The notes under the pieces were generated by a model, which worked only from the letters and a program-made list of their open reading frames with translations, was not told the origin of the DNA and searched no databases. A stretch of DNA of 32,207 nt, from the NCBI GenBank assembly GCA_041753515.1, contig JBGSUE010000029.1:1-32207 (forward strand). The letters run 5' to 3'. Shown piece by piece: positions 14,118 through 22,208 of the stretch. The DNA comes from JBGSUE01 sp041753515. Its GTDB lineage: Bacteria; Patescibacteriota; Microgenomatia; UBA10105; UBA927. The first letter of the stretch is position 1; every line of letters begins with the position of its first letter. The translations under genes and the position numbers were made by a program.

Positions 14118-16574
14118 ATGGAACTGACCGGACTAAGAAAAACAGTATTTTTAGACAGATATGCCCTCAAGGATGAAACCGGAAAACCGGTTGAGCAGTC
14201 TCCACAGGAAACATGGAAACGTGTATCGCATGCAATTGCAACGGTAGAGGATAAAAAAGTCCAAAAAGTTTGGGAAGATACATTTTATAGTGCGATGCAG
14301 GATTTTACATTTGTTCCGGGCGGACGGATTCTTTCCGGTGCCGGTACAGGATATAAAGTCACGTACTATAACTGTTTTGTGATTCCCAGTCCCCATGATT
14401 CCCGCGGCGGTATTCTCAAAACATTGACACAGATGGTGGAAATCATGTCCCGCGGTGGGGGAGTGGGTATTAATTTGTCCTCGCTTCGCCCACGTGGCGC
14501 GCGGGTGACTAAAGTGAATGGATTCTCATCAGGCCCGTGCAATTGGGCAGAACTTTTTTCCGTGGCAACAAAAGATATTATCCAGCAGGGGGGGTCGCGC
14601 CGCGGGGCGCTCATGCTCATGCTGTGGGATTGGCATCCGGATATTGAGGAATTTATTACCGTGAAACAGGATCTGACACGGATAAATGGCGCAAATCTTT
14701 CCGTGTGCGTATCCGATTCATTTATGGAGGCGGTCAAGAAAGACGGAGATTGGGATTTGGTATTTCCCGATAAAAACGATCCCGACTACGATGAGAAGTG
14801 GGATGGATATATGCCAAACTGGCTGGCGTTGGGTAAAAAACCGGTTGTTGTCAAAACCATCAAAGCTCGTGCACTGTGGGATTTGATTGCCACAGCGGCC
14901 TGGAAAAGCGCCGAGCCGGGTGTCGTTTTCATGGAGCGGTACAATAAACGTTTCAATAATTATTACTGGGAGCATGTAAACTGTGTAAATCCATGCGGTG
15001 AAGAGGGATTGCCGAGTTGGGGGGTGTGCAATCTCTGTTCCATCAATCTTGCGGCACTCGTGGATGAGACAGGGAAAATGGATTATGAACGGCTTGCCGA
15101 AATTGCCAAAACCGGTGTTCGGTTCCAGGATGACGTGATTGATGCGGATAATTATATTTTTGACGAGATTAAAAAAGTGCAGCAGGAAGGAGAGAGAAGG
15201 ATCGGGCTTGGAACGATGGGTCTTGGGGACGCGCTCATCAAGATGAAACTTCGGTACGGATCCAAAGAAAGTCTTCCCGTGATCGATAAAATTTACCGTA
15301 CGATCAGGGATGCGGCATATGAGGCATCCGCAGACATTGCGGCAGAAAAAGGATCATTCCCAAAATTCGACAAAAAATTGTATCTTGAGGCATATTTAAT
15401 AAAACAGTTGCCGGAGGCAATCCGGACAAAAATCCGTAAAAACGGCATCCGCAACAGTCTTATTTTACAACAGGCCCCTACCGGTTCCACATCGCTTCTC
15501 TCTGGTGTTTCAAGTGGAATAGAGCCGGTGTATGAATTTGAATTTATCAGGCGTGATAGGCTTGGTGAGCATATTCTCCGGCATCCGTTATATGAAGCAT
15601 GGTATGAGGAATTTAAAGAGAAAGAAGGGAGAGATCCCACAAAAGCAGACAGGCCGGATTATTTTGTCTCTGCCAATGATCTGACACCCGAGGATCACGT
15701 GATGGTGCAGGCAACAATCCAGAAATATGTGGATGCATCAATCAGCAAAACTGTGAATGCTCCCTCGACGCATACCGTAGAGGATGTAAAAAGGCTCTAT
15801 ACGCTCGCGTATGATGAAGGGTGCAAAGGTATTGCTTATATGAGGGAAGGATCCCGTGCAGGAGTTCTGACCCGCACAGACAGTGAGGAAGAAAAAAAGA
15901 AAAAAGAAGAAAGCGTGCCTGCCGCATCTCCGGTACCTGCCGTACCGGAGGTGAAGCCGCGGCCGATGGTGGTACATGGGTCCACCTATCAGGTGGAAAC
16001 ACCAGTTGGACAGGCGTATGTGACGCTCAATACCAACGGCGGCAGACAGCCTTTGGAGATGTTTATTAATGTGGGTAAAGCCGGAAGCGATGTGACAGCG
16101 ATGGCTGAGGCTATCGGACGACTCACGTCTCTTATATTCCGGATTGCATCTCCTATTTCTCCTATGGAGCGTGCGCATAAAGTGGCAGCAGAGCTTGTGG
16201 GGATTGGAGGGGCACGGTCTTTGGGATTCGGAGAAAATCGGATCAGATCATTGCCTGACGCAATTGCCAAGGTGATAGACAGGCACTTCGGATTTTTTGC
16301 CAAACACCATTTGAGCGATACTGATGCGAAACAGGTACATGATACTGCAGGCAACGGAAACGGACACCTGACTGCATCAGTCCATGTACCGATCGATACT
16401 GATCACCGTGAGGAAAATGATCTTGAACAGCCTGCGGATCCTCAGGCGTATTCTGCTGCTGTTGCGCAACAGCGGATGGTAACGGTGGACTTGTGCCCGT
16501 CCTGCGGCGAAGGAAGCCTGGTGTTTGAAGAGTCCTGCAAGAAATGCTACAGCTGCGGGTACTCTGAGTGCTAA
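14118..16574 (+). CDS. nrdJ: Adenosylcobalamin-dependent (class II) ribonucleotide reductase
   Basis: An 818-aa class II ribonucleotide reductase, converting ribonucleotides to deoxyribonucleotides with a radical generated from adenosylcobalamin, without oxygen. Active-site NPCGE is at residues 291-295 (thiyl C293, N291, E295). The redox pair is C86 (YYNCFVIPS) and C304 (VCNLCSINL). PTGSTS and related phosphate-binding residues follow. Residues about 635-740 form a TSCPD-like domain, and the C-terminus has a cysteine-rich tail (CPSC, CKKC, C-G-Y-S-E-C) that should pass electrons to the active site. ATG 14118 is chosen over 14112 because AAAGGA (14105-14110) is then 7 nt away. A charged linker (EEEKKKKEE then Pro-rich) separates catalytic and TSCPD parts. 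Its stop overlaps the next gene by 1 nt. Confidence 0.97.
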   Translation: MELTGLRKTVFLDRYALKDETGKPVEQSPQETWKRVSHAIATVEDKKVQKVWEDTFYSAMQDFTFVPGGRILSGAGTGYKVTYYNCFVIPSPHDSRGGILKTLTQMVEIMSRGGGVGINLSSLRPRGARVTKVNGFSSGPCNWAELFSVATKDIIQQGGSRRGALMLMLWDWHPDIEEFITVKQDLTRINGANLSVCVSDSFMEAVKKDGDWDLVFPDKNDPDYDEKWDGYMPNWLALGKKPVVVKTIKARALWDLIATAAWKSAEPGVVFMERYNKRFNNYYWEHVNCVNPCGEEGLPSWGVCNLCSINLAALVDETGKMDYERLAEIAKTGVRFQDDVIDADNYIFDEIKKVQQEGERRIGLGTMGLGDALIKMKLRYGSKESLPVIDKIYRTIRDAAYEASADIAAEKGSFPKFDKKLYLEAYLIKQLPEAIRTKIRKNGIRNSLILQQAPTGSTSLLSGVSSGIEPVYEFEFIRRDRLGEHILRHPLYEAWYEEFKEKEGRDPTKADRPDYFVSANDLTPEDHVMVQATIQKYVDASISKTVNAPSTHTVEDVKRLYTLAYDEGCKGIAYMREGSRAGVLTRTDSEEEKKKKEESVPAASPVPAVPEVKPRPMVVHGSTYQVETPVGQAYVTLNTNGGRQPLEMFINVGKAGSDVTAMAEAIGRLTSLIFRIASPISPMERAHKVAAELVGIGGARSLGFGENRIRSLPDAIAKVIDRHFGFFAKHHLSDTDAKQVHDTAGNGNGHLTASVHVPIDTDHREENDLEQPADPQAYSAAVAQQRMVTVDLCPSCGEGSLVFEESCKKCYSCGYSEC

Positions 16575-17089
16575 TGAGAATTTATACTAAAACCGGTGAT
16601 GATGGGACGACGGCGCTTTTCGGAGGGAAACGGGTACTCAAATGTCACGAACTTGTTGAGGTATATGGTTCCATTGACGAGCTTAACAGCTGGCTCGGAT
16701 ATATTCTGACATCCCTCACGGATAAAAAATTGAACAAGTTTTTAACCATCGTCCAGTCGGATCTCTTTTCCATCGGATCAACGCTTGCCGGGTGGAAAGG
16801 GGACATAACTCATCTTGAAAAGCGGGTGGGAGAGATGGAAAAACTGATCGATTCTCTTGATAAAAAACTTCCGGAACTGACAAATTTTATTCTCCCTGGA
16901 GGGTCAGTTGCCGGATCGAGACTTCATATTGCCCGAAGCATTGCGCGCCGCGTCGAGAGACAGGCGGTAAAAATTCATGCAGATAGACGGATAATCATGT
17001 ATTTAAATAGACTTTCTGACGCATTATTTATACTTGCACGGTTTATAAATAAGAAATCTGGTTTGAGAGAGAGTATCTGGCAGGCTTAA
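16574..17089 (+). CDS. pduO: ATP:cob(I)alamin adenosyltransferase (PduO type)
   Basis: A 171-aa PduO/MMAB-type adenosyltransferase, which transfers the adenosyl group of ATP to cob(I)alamin. The N-terminal ATP-binding motif TKTGDDGTTALFGGKRV is intact (residues 5-21). The helical-bundle signatures YGSIDELNSWLG, ILPGGS, and ARSIARRVERQAV with R-R-x-E-R are present, as is the late YLNRLSDALFILAR. The start is ATG 16574, overlapping the nrdJ stop by 1 nt (TAATG); an in-frame GTG at 16568 is less likely. It makes the exact cofactor that the upstream NrdJ needs, and the overlap couples their translation. No other B12 gene is in the window, so cobalamin is probably scavenged. Confidence 0.95.
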   Translation: MRIYTKTGDDGTTALFGGKRVLKCHELVEVYGSIDELNSWLGYILTSLTDKKLNKFLTIVQSDLFSIGSTLAGWKGDITHLEKRVGEMEKLIDSLDKKLPELTNFILPGGSVAGSRLHIARSIARRVERQAVKIHADRRIIMYLNRLSDALFILARFINKKSGLRESIWQA

Positions 17090-17133
17090 CGGGAGTATTA
17101 CTTCACCCGTATTTGGTATAAAATAGGGAGTAT

Positions 17134-17586
17134 ATGAGTGACGACCTGTCCACTATCCCGGTTACCACAACACCGCAACCGGTTGGAGTGCAGTCCAAAC
17201 CGGATGAAACGAAACCAAAAAAGCCCGAAACCCCACCGGGAGCAGTATCCGGTCCGTCAAAGGAGATCATTGGGTCAATCGGTCCGTCTTTCGGTGAAAT
17301 TGTAAAACCTGAGGAGTCACGGATTGAGATAGAATTACCCAAAGAAATTGAACGGGTTGGTGTGAAAGCCGTACCACAATCCGTAAAGATTCCCAAGAAT
17401 CTGGAGCGTGTCGGGGTGAAACCGGCAGGAGACAACGTACAGCTCGGGACCGGAAAGAGTATCCAGCTGCCACTCACAGATACGCAAATTGTCGAAGGTT
17501 TAAAAAGCAGTGTCGGCGATTCACTTCGTTGGTTAGCTGAATGGTGCCGAAAGAAGCTTCTGGCAATCGCGAACAAGAAACCATAA
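17134..17586 (+). CDS. Proline-rich small protein upstream of the TraG/VirD4-like ATPase
   Basis: A 150-aa protein of unknown function. The N-terminal about 45 residues are Pro/Thr/Lys-rich and probably disordered. The middle holds two copies of a repeat around ERVGVK: PKEIERVGVKAVPQSV and PKNLERVGVKPAGDNV (residues about 69-102), each beginning with a short strand such as IEIELPKE or VKIPKN. A helix with SSVGDSLRWLAEWCRKKLLAIANKK follows at the end, amphipathic and basic. There is no signal peptide or membrane segment. GGGAG at 17126-17130 is a weak Shine-Dalgarno sequence, and TATAAA at 17117-17122 a possible -10 box. It precedes a membrane-anchored VirD4-like ATPase by 5 nt, so it may be its partner. 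Confidence 0.7.
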   Translation: MSDDLSTIPVTTTPQPVGVQSKPDETKPKKPETPPGAVSGPSKEIIGSIGPSFGEIVKPEESRIEIELPKEIERVGVKAVPQSVKIPKNLERVGVKPAGDNVQLGTGKSIQLPLTDTQIVEGLKSSVGDSLRWLAEWCRKKLLAIANKKP

Positions 17587-17591
17587 TTTGT

Positions 17592-19958
17592 ATGAATATG
17601 ATAACCCAATCAGGTGATCTTCAGACACAGATTCTTCTGAAGCTCGGTATGTTCGGGGTGGTGTTTGCTGCAGTGATACTGACACTCCTTGTAATATTTC
17701 TCGTATTCTATGTGATATTCCTCGTTTGGAAATACCGGAACCGTGAAACAGAATCTTTGGAATATTCACTCCTTCAGGTGGCGGTGCCCCGCGACAATGA
17801 AATAAAAATTGACGCGGCTGAACAGCTGTTTGCGGCACTTCATAGCATTCATCACCCGGGATTTTGGTCGTTTTTATCTCCCGGCCATCATTTGTCTTTT
17901 GAAATCGTTGCAAAACGTGAAGATATCCGGTTTTATGTATCCGTCCCGCATAAGCTGAAAGATCTTGTGGAAAAACAAATCCACGGTGCGTATCCTGGGG
18001 CAGATATCCGTGAAGTTGACGAATACAATATTTTTTCCCAGAACGGAAAAGTCGCTTTTGCAGGACTCGTTCTTAAAAATACGGACTATATGCCTATGCG
18101 AATCTACCGTGATCTTCCCACAGATTCCTTATCGCTTATAACTTCTGTTATGGCAAAAATGCAGGGTGATGAAGGTGTGGCTGTACAACTCTTGGTAAAA
18201 CCGGCAAACCATAAATGGGCATACAACGGCCATTCGTATATATCCAAAACCAAGAAAAATGAGGCAAACCCGGAAAAAGCGAGTTTTTCGGTTGACCCTA
18301 AAACACTGGAAGCGGTTGAGCAGAAAATTGCAAAACTCGGATATCAGGCAATTGTCCGGATTGTCGTATCAAGCCAAACGAAAGAAATGGCAAACATGCA
18401 TCTGGAAAATATGGTGACAGCCTTCGGTCAATTTGCCAGTGATCATAACTATTTCACAAAAATTAAAGTTCCGATCAAATACTTTTTCATGCGCGATTTT
18501 ATTTACAGATTTTTTCCTATCTGGTCGCCTCCACTATTTAAACAATATTGCATTTTCAACAGTGAGGAATTAGCTACGATTTTTCATCTGCCAAACAAAT
18601 CAATAGAGACGGCACATATTTTTTGGCTCAATGCCAAACGGGCGCCTGCTCCCAGCCAGATTCCGGAATCAGGTTTGTTTTTAGGTGTTTCACGGTATCG
18701 GGGAGTGGAGCGTAAAATTTTCGTTGGGGACGAGGATAGACGGCGTCATATGTACATTATCGGAAAAACCGGTGTAGGGAAATCACAATTGTTAGAGGAA
18801 TGTGTCATTCAGGATATAAGAAGTGGAAAAGGGATTGCTGTTGTGGATCCGCACGGAGACCTTATTGAAGGCATTCTTGAGCGTATGCCGCCGGAGCGGG
18901 CAGAAGATGTGATTTATTTTGATCCATCTGACGCGGATCGCCCGATGGGTCTTAACATGCTTGAGGTAAAAACAGAAGACCAGAAACATTTTGTCGTGAC
19001 ATCAATCGTGGGGCTTATGTACAAGCTGTATGATCCCCAGAAAACCGGCATCATCGGTCCGCGGTTTGAGCATGCGGTCAGGAATGCCATGCTCACGGTC
19101 ATGAGTGAGCCGGGAAATACGTTTATTGAGGTCGTGCGGGTTTTGACTGACAGCACGTTTGTGCAGGAGCTTTTGCCGAAAGTATCGGACCCGATTATTC
19201 GCAGATACTGGACCGATCAGATTGCCCAGACGTCTGATTTTCATAAGTCCGAGGTTCTCGATTATATCGTGTCCAAGTTCGGGCGGTTTGTGACCAATAA
19301 GCTCATGCGCAATATCATCGGCCAGTCCAAAAGCGCTTTTGATTTCAGAAAAGTTATGGATGAGGGGAAAATACTCCTCATCAATCTTGCCAAAGGGAAG
19401 ATTGGGGAAGAGAATTCTAACTTCCTGGGACTTATTCTGGTTCCCAGAATCCTCATTTCGGCTATGAGTCGTCAGGATATGGCGGAATCTACCCGCCGGG
19501 ATTTTTACCTGTACGTTGACGAGTTCCAGAATTTTGCTACCCCTGATTTTGCCCAGATATTATCAGAGGCCCGTAAATACAGATTGAACCTTGTGGTTGC
19601 CAACCAGTTCATCGGTCAGATGGAAGAAGAGGTGAAAAATGCGGTGTTCGGCAACGTCGGGACTGTCGTGTCATTCAGGGTAGGCGTGACGGATGCCAAT
19701 TACCTGCAGCATGAGTTTTCCCCTACGTTTAACGAAGTGGATCTTGTGAATATCGATAAATACAATGCTTATATCAAAACAACGGTCCACAACGAACCGG
19801 TGAAACCGTTTTCTCTTGATTTGACCAAAGATATGAGTGTCGTCATGGCAGGGAAAAACAAGAAAATCGGGTCTGCTATTATCCAGCTTTCACGCCTCAA
19901 ATTCGGCCGATCCAAGGAACTTGTTGAGGCAGAGATAGCACAAAGAGCCAGATTATAA
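17592..19958 (+). CDS. Membrane-anchored TraG/VirD4-like ATPase
   Basis: A 788-aa protein. One membrane helix lies at residues about 19-46, followed by a large cytoplasmic domain of about 320 aa of the type seen ahead of such ATPases in Patescibacteria. A RecA-like motor follows: Walker A GKTGVGKS at 391-398, AVVDPHGDL at 417-424, Walker B FYLYVDEFQNF at 638-648, and the sensor-like VVANQFIGQ. This matches VirD4/TraG-type coupling proteins and DUF87/HerA relatives. The in-frame start at 17541 lies in the preceding gene, so ATG 17592 is chosen. No relaxase, VirB4 or pilin genes are nearby, so a role in conjugation is not supported; DNA uptake or export, or a pilus-linked motor, is possible. 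An AT-rich inverted repeat follows it. Confidence 0.88.
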   Translation: MNMITQSGDLQTQILLKLGMFGVVFAAVILTLLVIFLVFYVIFLVWKYRNRETESLEYSLLQVAVPRDNEIKIDAAEQLFAALHSIHHPGFWSFLSPGHHLSFEIVAKREDIRFYVSVPHKLKDLVEKQIHGAYPGADIREVDEYNIFSQNGKVAFAGLVLKNTDYMPMRIYRDLPTDSLSLITSVMAKMQGDEGVAVQLLVKPANHKWAYNGHSYISKTKKNEANPEKASFSVDPKTLEAVEQKIAKLGYQAIVRIVVSSQTKEMANMHLENMVTAFGQFASDHNYFTKIKVPIKYFFMRDFIYRFFPIWSPPLFKQYCIFNSEELATIFHLPNKSIETAHIFWLNAKRAPAPSQIPESGLFLGVSRYRGVERKIFVGDEDRRRHMYIIGKTGVGKSQLLEECVIQDIRSGKGIAVVDPHGDLIEGILERMPPERAEDVIYFDPSDADRPMGLNMLEVKTEDQKHFVVTSIVGLMYKLYDPQKTGIIGPRFEHAVRNAMLTVMSEPGNTFIEVVRVLTDSTFVQELLPKVSDPIIRRYWTDQIAQTSDFHKSEVLDYIVSKFGRFVTNKLMRNIIGQSKSAFDFRKVMDEGKILLINLAKGKIGEENSNFLGLILVPRILISAMSRQDMAESTRRDFYLYVDEFQNFATPDFAQILSEARKYRLNLVVANQFIGQMEEEVKNAVFGNVGTVVSFRVGVTDANYLQHEFSPTFNEVDLVNIDKYNAYIKTTVHNEPVKPFSLDLTKDMSVVMAGKNKKIGSAIIQLSRLKFGRSKELVEAEIAQRARL

Positions 19959-19972
19959 TTCTCCCTCTTGCA

Positions 19973-19992
19973 ATATTCTCTGAAAAGAATAT
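19973..19992. repeat. AT-rich inverted repeat between ATPase and ATP-grasp genes
   Basis: ATATTCT (19973-19979) and AGAATAT (19986-19992) are perfect 7-bp arms with loop CTGAAA. It could be a weak terminator (followed by ATTTG only) or an operator, as it lies just upstream of TATCAT (20000-20005), a possible -10 box for the gene at 20017. Confidence 0.45.
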
Positions 19993-20016
19993 ATTTGTGT
20001 ATCATAGAGAAACTGC

Positions 20017-21411
20017 ATGAATAATACTGAAGAGCCTGGGGGCGGGAAGAAGCACCCTGAATCCATTGTTTACATTTCCAACCTCTCCGAAGACGTGTGG
20101 TCATTTATCGGTGCCATGAGTGATCCGCGGGAGCGTGAGTACGAGATCGAGGAAAATGCCCGTCTGTCTGACCGCGACCTATTTACCATGGCCGGTGAAG
20201 AACATGTCCTGTTTATTACTCCAAAAGCCGTGAGCGGAGAGTTTGAAACATATTACAGAAGTCTGTTTGGAACGAGAAATTTTGATATTGCAGTATCCCA
20301 TACCCATAGTGGGGAAATTTGCCGCGATATTATCAAAGATAAAACAATTATTGATAAGATTATTTTGGCAGCGAATTCATCCAAACGATTGACCATGGTA
20401 GCATATACCACATCGTTTCAGTTTCTGGAACTTGTCGGATATATCCGGTCGCTTGGTATCAGTGTGTATACCCCCGAATCCCCGGAGGAAGAAGACGCAT
20501 GGACAGTGAATTTTTACGGGTCAAAATCCGGTATCCGCCAGCTGTCACAGCAATCCCGGGCTCTGGAGCCGGATTTTATTATGCCCGACGGATTGATTGT
20601 GGCAAATATTGTAGACGCTGCGCGTATTGGGGCAAAAATGTATGTGAAAAATAACGGTGTAGTTCTCAAAACCAACAAGGGGCATTCTGGCGCAGGGGTT
20701 TTGATATTCCGTCCGGATGAAATGTCGCGGGACTATCATACCTGCCAAAAACTCATCCTAAATGCACTCAGAAAAGACACGTATTGGGCAAAATTTCCGA
20801 TTGTAATTGAAGATTATGTGGTTTCCGGGACGACGATCGGCGGCGGATTTCCCAATGTGGAATTTAAAATCACCAAAAGCGGCCAGATAAATTTTCTGTA
20901 TTACTGCAGTCTTCGGGTGACGAAAGCTGGGGTGTTTAAAGGGGTAGAGATACACGAAGACGTGATCCCTGATAAACAGGCCACTCAGATGATGGATACG
21001 GGGTTTTATATCGCCGAACGGTTTGCCGGGGCCGGCTACAGAGGGTATTTTGACGTGGATTATACTGCCGGTAAAAACGGCAAACTGTATGTGAATGAGT
21101 CTAATGTTCGAAGAACCGGAGGAACGCACGTGTATCATACCTCTGAAGCGTTGTTCGGCAAGGATTTTATGAACCGCGTATTTGTGCTGTCAAACAATCT
21201 ATATCCATTGCCTGATGGATACCGACCGACTTTTGTTGATCTGGAACAACAGCTTCGACCCGTGTTATTTGACCGAAATTCGAAAGAAGGGGTCGTGGTT
21301 GTATCGGAAAATCTTCTCGCATTCGGAAATCTCGGATACATTATTTTCGGAGCCAACCGAAAGAGAGCATATGAGATTGAAGAGAGGATGGAGCAACTCT
21401 TGGCAGGATGA
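20017..21411 (+). CDS. ATP-grasp ligase with a pre-ATP-grasp N-terminal domain
   Basis: A 464-aa protein. Residues about 15-190 are a pre-ATP-grasp domain. Residues about 200-400 are an ATP-grasp fold: ATP-binding lysine K218 in GVVLKTNKG, glycine-rich loop GHSGAGV at 222-228, hinge region IVIEDYV, and the metal-binding end YFDVDYTAGKNGKLYVNESNVRRTGGTH (acid D346/D348, E361, N363). This arrangement is known from carboxylate-amine ligases such as the peptide ligases of peptide antibiotic synthesis; the exact reaction here is unknown. TATCAT at 20000-20005 predicts a 5-nt leader. It lies beside an alpha/beta hydrolase and upstream of murF, alr and ddl, which suggests, but does not prove, a role in cell-envelope peptide chemistry. 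Confidence 0.82.
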   Translation: MNNTEEPGGGKKHPESIVYISNLSEDVWSFIGAMSDPREREYEIEENARLSDRDLFTMAGEEHVLFITPKAVSGEFETYYRSLFGTRNFDIAVSHTHSGEICRDIIKDKTIIDKIILAANSSKRLTMVAYTTSFQFLELVGYIRSLGISVYTPESPEEEDAWTVNFYGSKSGIRQLSQQSRALEPDFIMPDGLIVANIVDAARIGAKMYVKNNGVVLKTNKGHSGAGVLIFRPDEMSRDYHTCQKLILNALRKDTYWAKFPIVIEDYVVSGTTIGGGFPNVEFKITKSGQINFLYYCSLRVTKAGVFKGVEIHEDVIPDKQATQMMDTGFYIAERFAGAGYRGYFDVDYTAGKNGKLYVNESNVRRTGGTHVYHTSEALFGKDFMNRVFVLSNNLYPLPDGYRPTFVDLEQQLRPVLFDRNSKEGVVVVSENLLAFGNLGYIIFGANRKRAYEIEERMEQLLAG

Positions 21412-21416
21412 TTTGA

Positions 21417-21422
21417 TACAAT
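21417..21422 (+). promoter_or_regulatory. Possible -10 box for the hydrolase at 21432
   Basis: TACAAT lies just after the ATP-grasp stop and predicts +1 near 21429, 3 nt before the ATG at 21432. No clear -35 box is seen. Confidence 0.45.
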
Positions 21423-21431
21423 ATCCGCTGC

Positions 21432-22208
21432 ATGGGAAATCTGTTTGAAAAAAAACTCATCATTGGCGGAATCCTCATCACATATTGGACATCTCAAACA
21501 GGATCGAAGAAGCCCACATTGGTATTTCTTCACGGATGGGGAAGTTCAAGCGCCATCTGGATGCCGGTTTTTACTCATGCTTTTCCCGGGTTTCATACAG
21601 TTTTTATTGATCTGCCGGGTTTCGGAAAAAGCGAACAGCCGAACGCCGGATGGGGTGTCGGGGAATACGCATCATGCGTCTTGAATGTTCTCACAAAACT
21701 CGACATAGACTCTGTCGTATGTGTTGGTCATTCGTTCGGGGGGAGTATTGCATTGAAAATAGCTTCTATTGCCCCAAAAACAATTCGGGCGCTTATTTTG
21801 ATCAGTAGTGCCGGTGTGCGTCCGTCTTCACTGAAAAAAACCATAATACAGACAGTTGCACATTCAATGAGTCCGATATTCCGCGTTTCTTTTTTGAGGG
21901 GATTACGGCAGCAAATGTATTCACTGTTAGGTTCACAGGATTATCTGGATGCAACACCCGCCATGCGTAACATTTATGCACGGGTGGTGAATGAGGATTT
22001 AACACCGATTCTGCCGGAGATCCGGCAGAAGAGTTTACTTTTGTGGGGTGATCGGGATCAGGAAACTCCGCTCTCTGACGGAACTCTATTGCAAAAAAAA
22101 ATACAGCACGCTCGATTGGTTGTCTATAAAAATTCAGGACATTTCAGTTTTCTTGATCAAAAAGAGAAGATACTTCAAGATATGCAGAAGTTTCTGGAGG
22201 ATATATGA
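21432..22208 (+). CDS. Alpha/beta hydrolase
   Basis: A 258-aa alpha/beta hydrolase with all family elements: oxyanion VFLHGWGSSS at residues 31-40, DLPGFGKS at 60-67, nucleophile elbow GHSFGGS with S101, acid in LLWGDRDQETPL, and histidine in NSGHFSFLD. It resembles the MhpC/esterase-like branch of about 250-280 aa. No signal peptide is present, so it acts in the cytoplasm. It overlaps murF by ATGA (22205-22208), so it is in the same operon as the cell-wall ligase. It could process a precursor or a product of the preceding ATP-grasp enzyme; this is inference. The substrate is unknown. Confidence 0.87.
   Translation: MGNLFEKKLIIGGILITYWTSQTGSKKPTLVFLHGWGSSSAIWMPVFTHAFPGFHTVFIDLPGFGKSEQPNAGWGVGEYASCVLNVLTKLDIDSVVCVGHSFGGSIALKIASIAPKTIRALILISSAGVRPSSLKKTIIQTVAHSMSPIFRVSFLRGLRQQMYSLLGSQDYLDATPAMRNIYARVVNEDLTPILPEIRQKSLLLWGDRDQETPLSDGTLLQKKIQHARLVVYKNSGHFSFLDQKEKILQDMQKFLEDI

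Noticed and set aside
15738..16178. 146-aa open frame on the minus strand inside nrdJ
   Set aside because: It lies entirely within the well-supported nrdJ coding sequence in another frame, with no promoter or motif.
17089..17110. Hairpin ACGGG/CCCGT after the adenosyltransferase as a terminator
   Set aside because: Only 5 bp with a 12-nt loop and no T-run.
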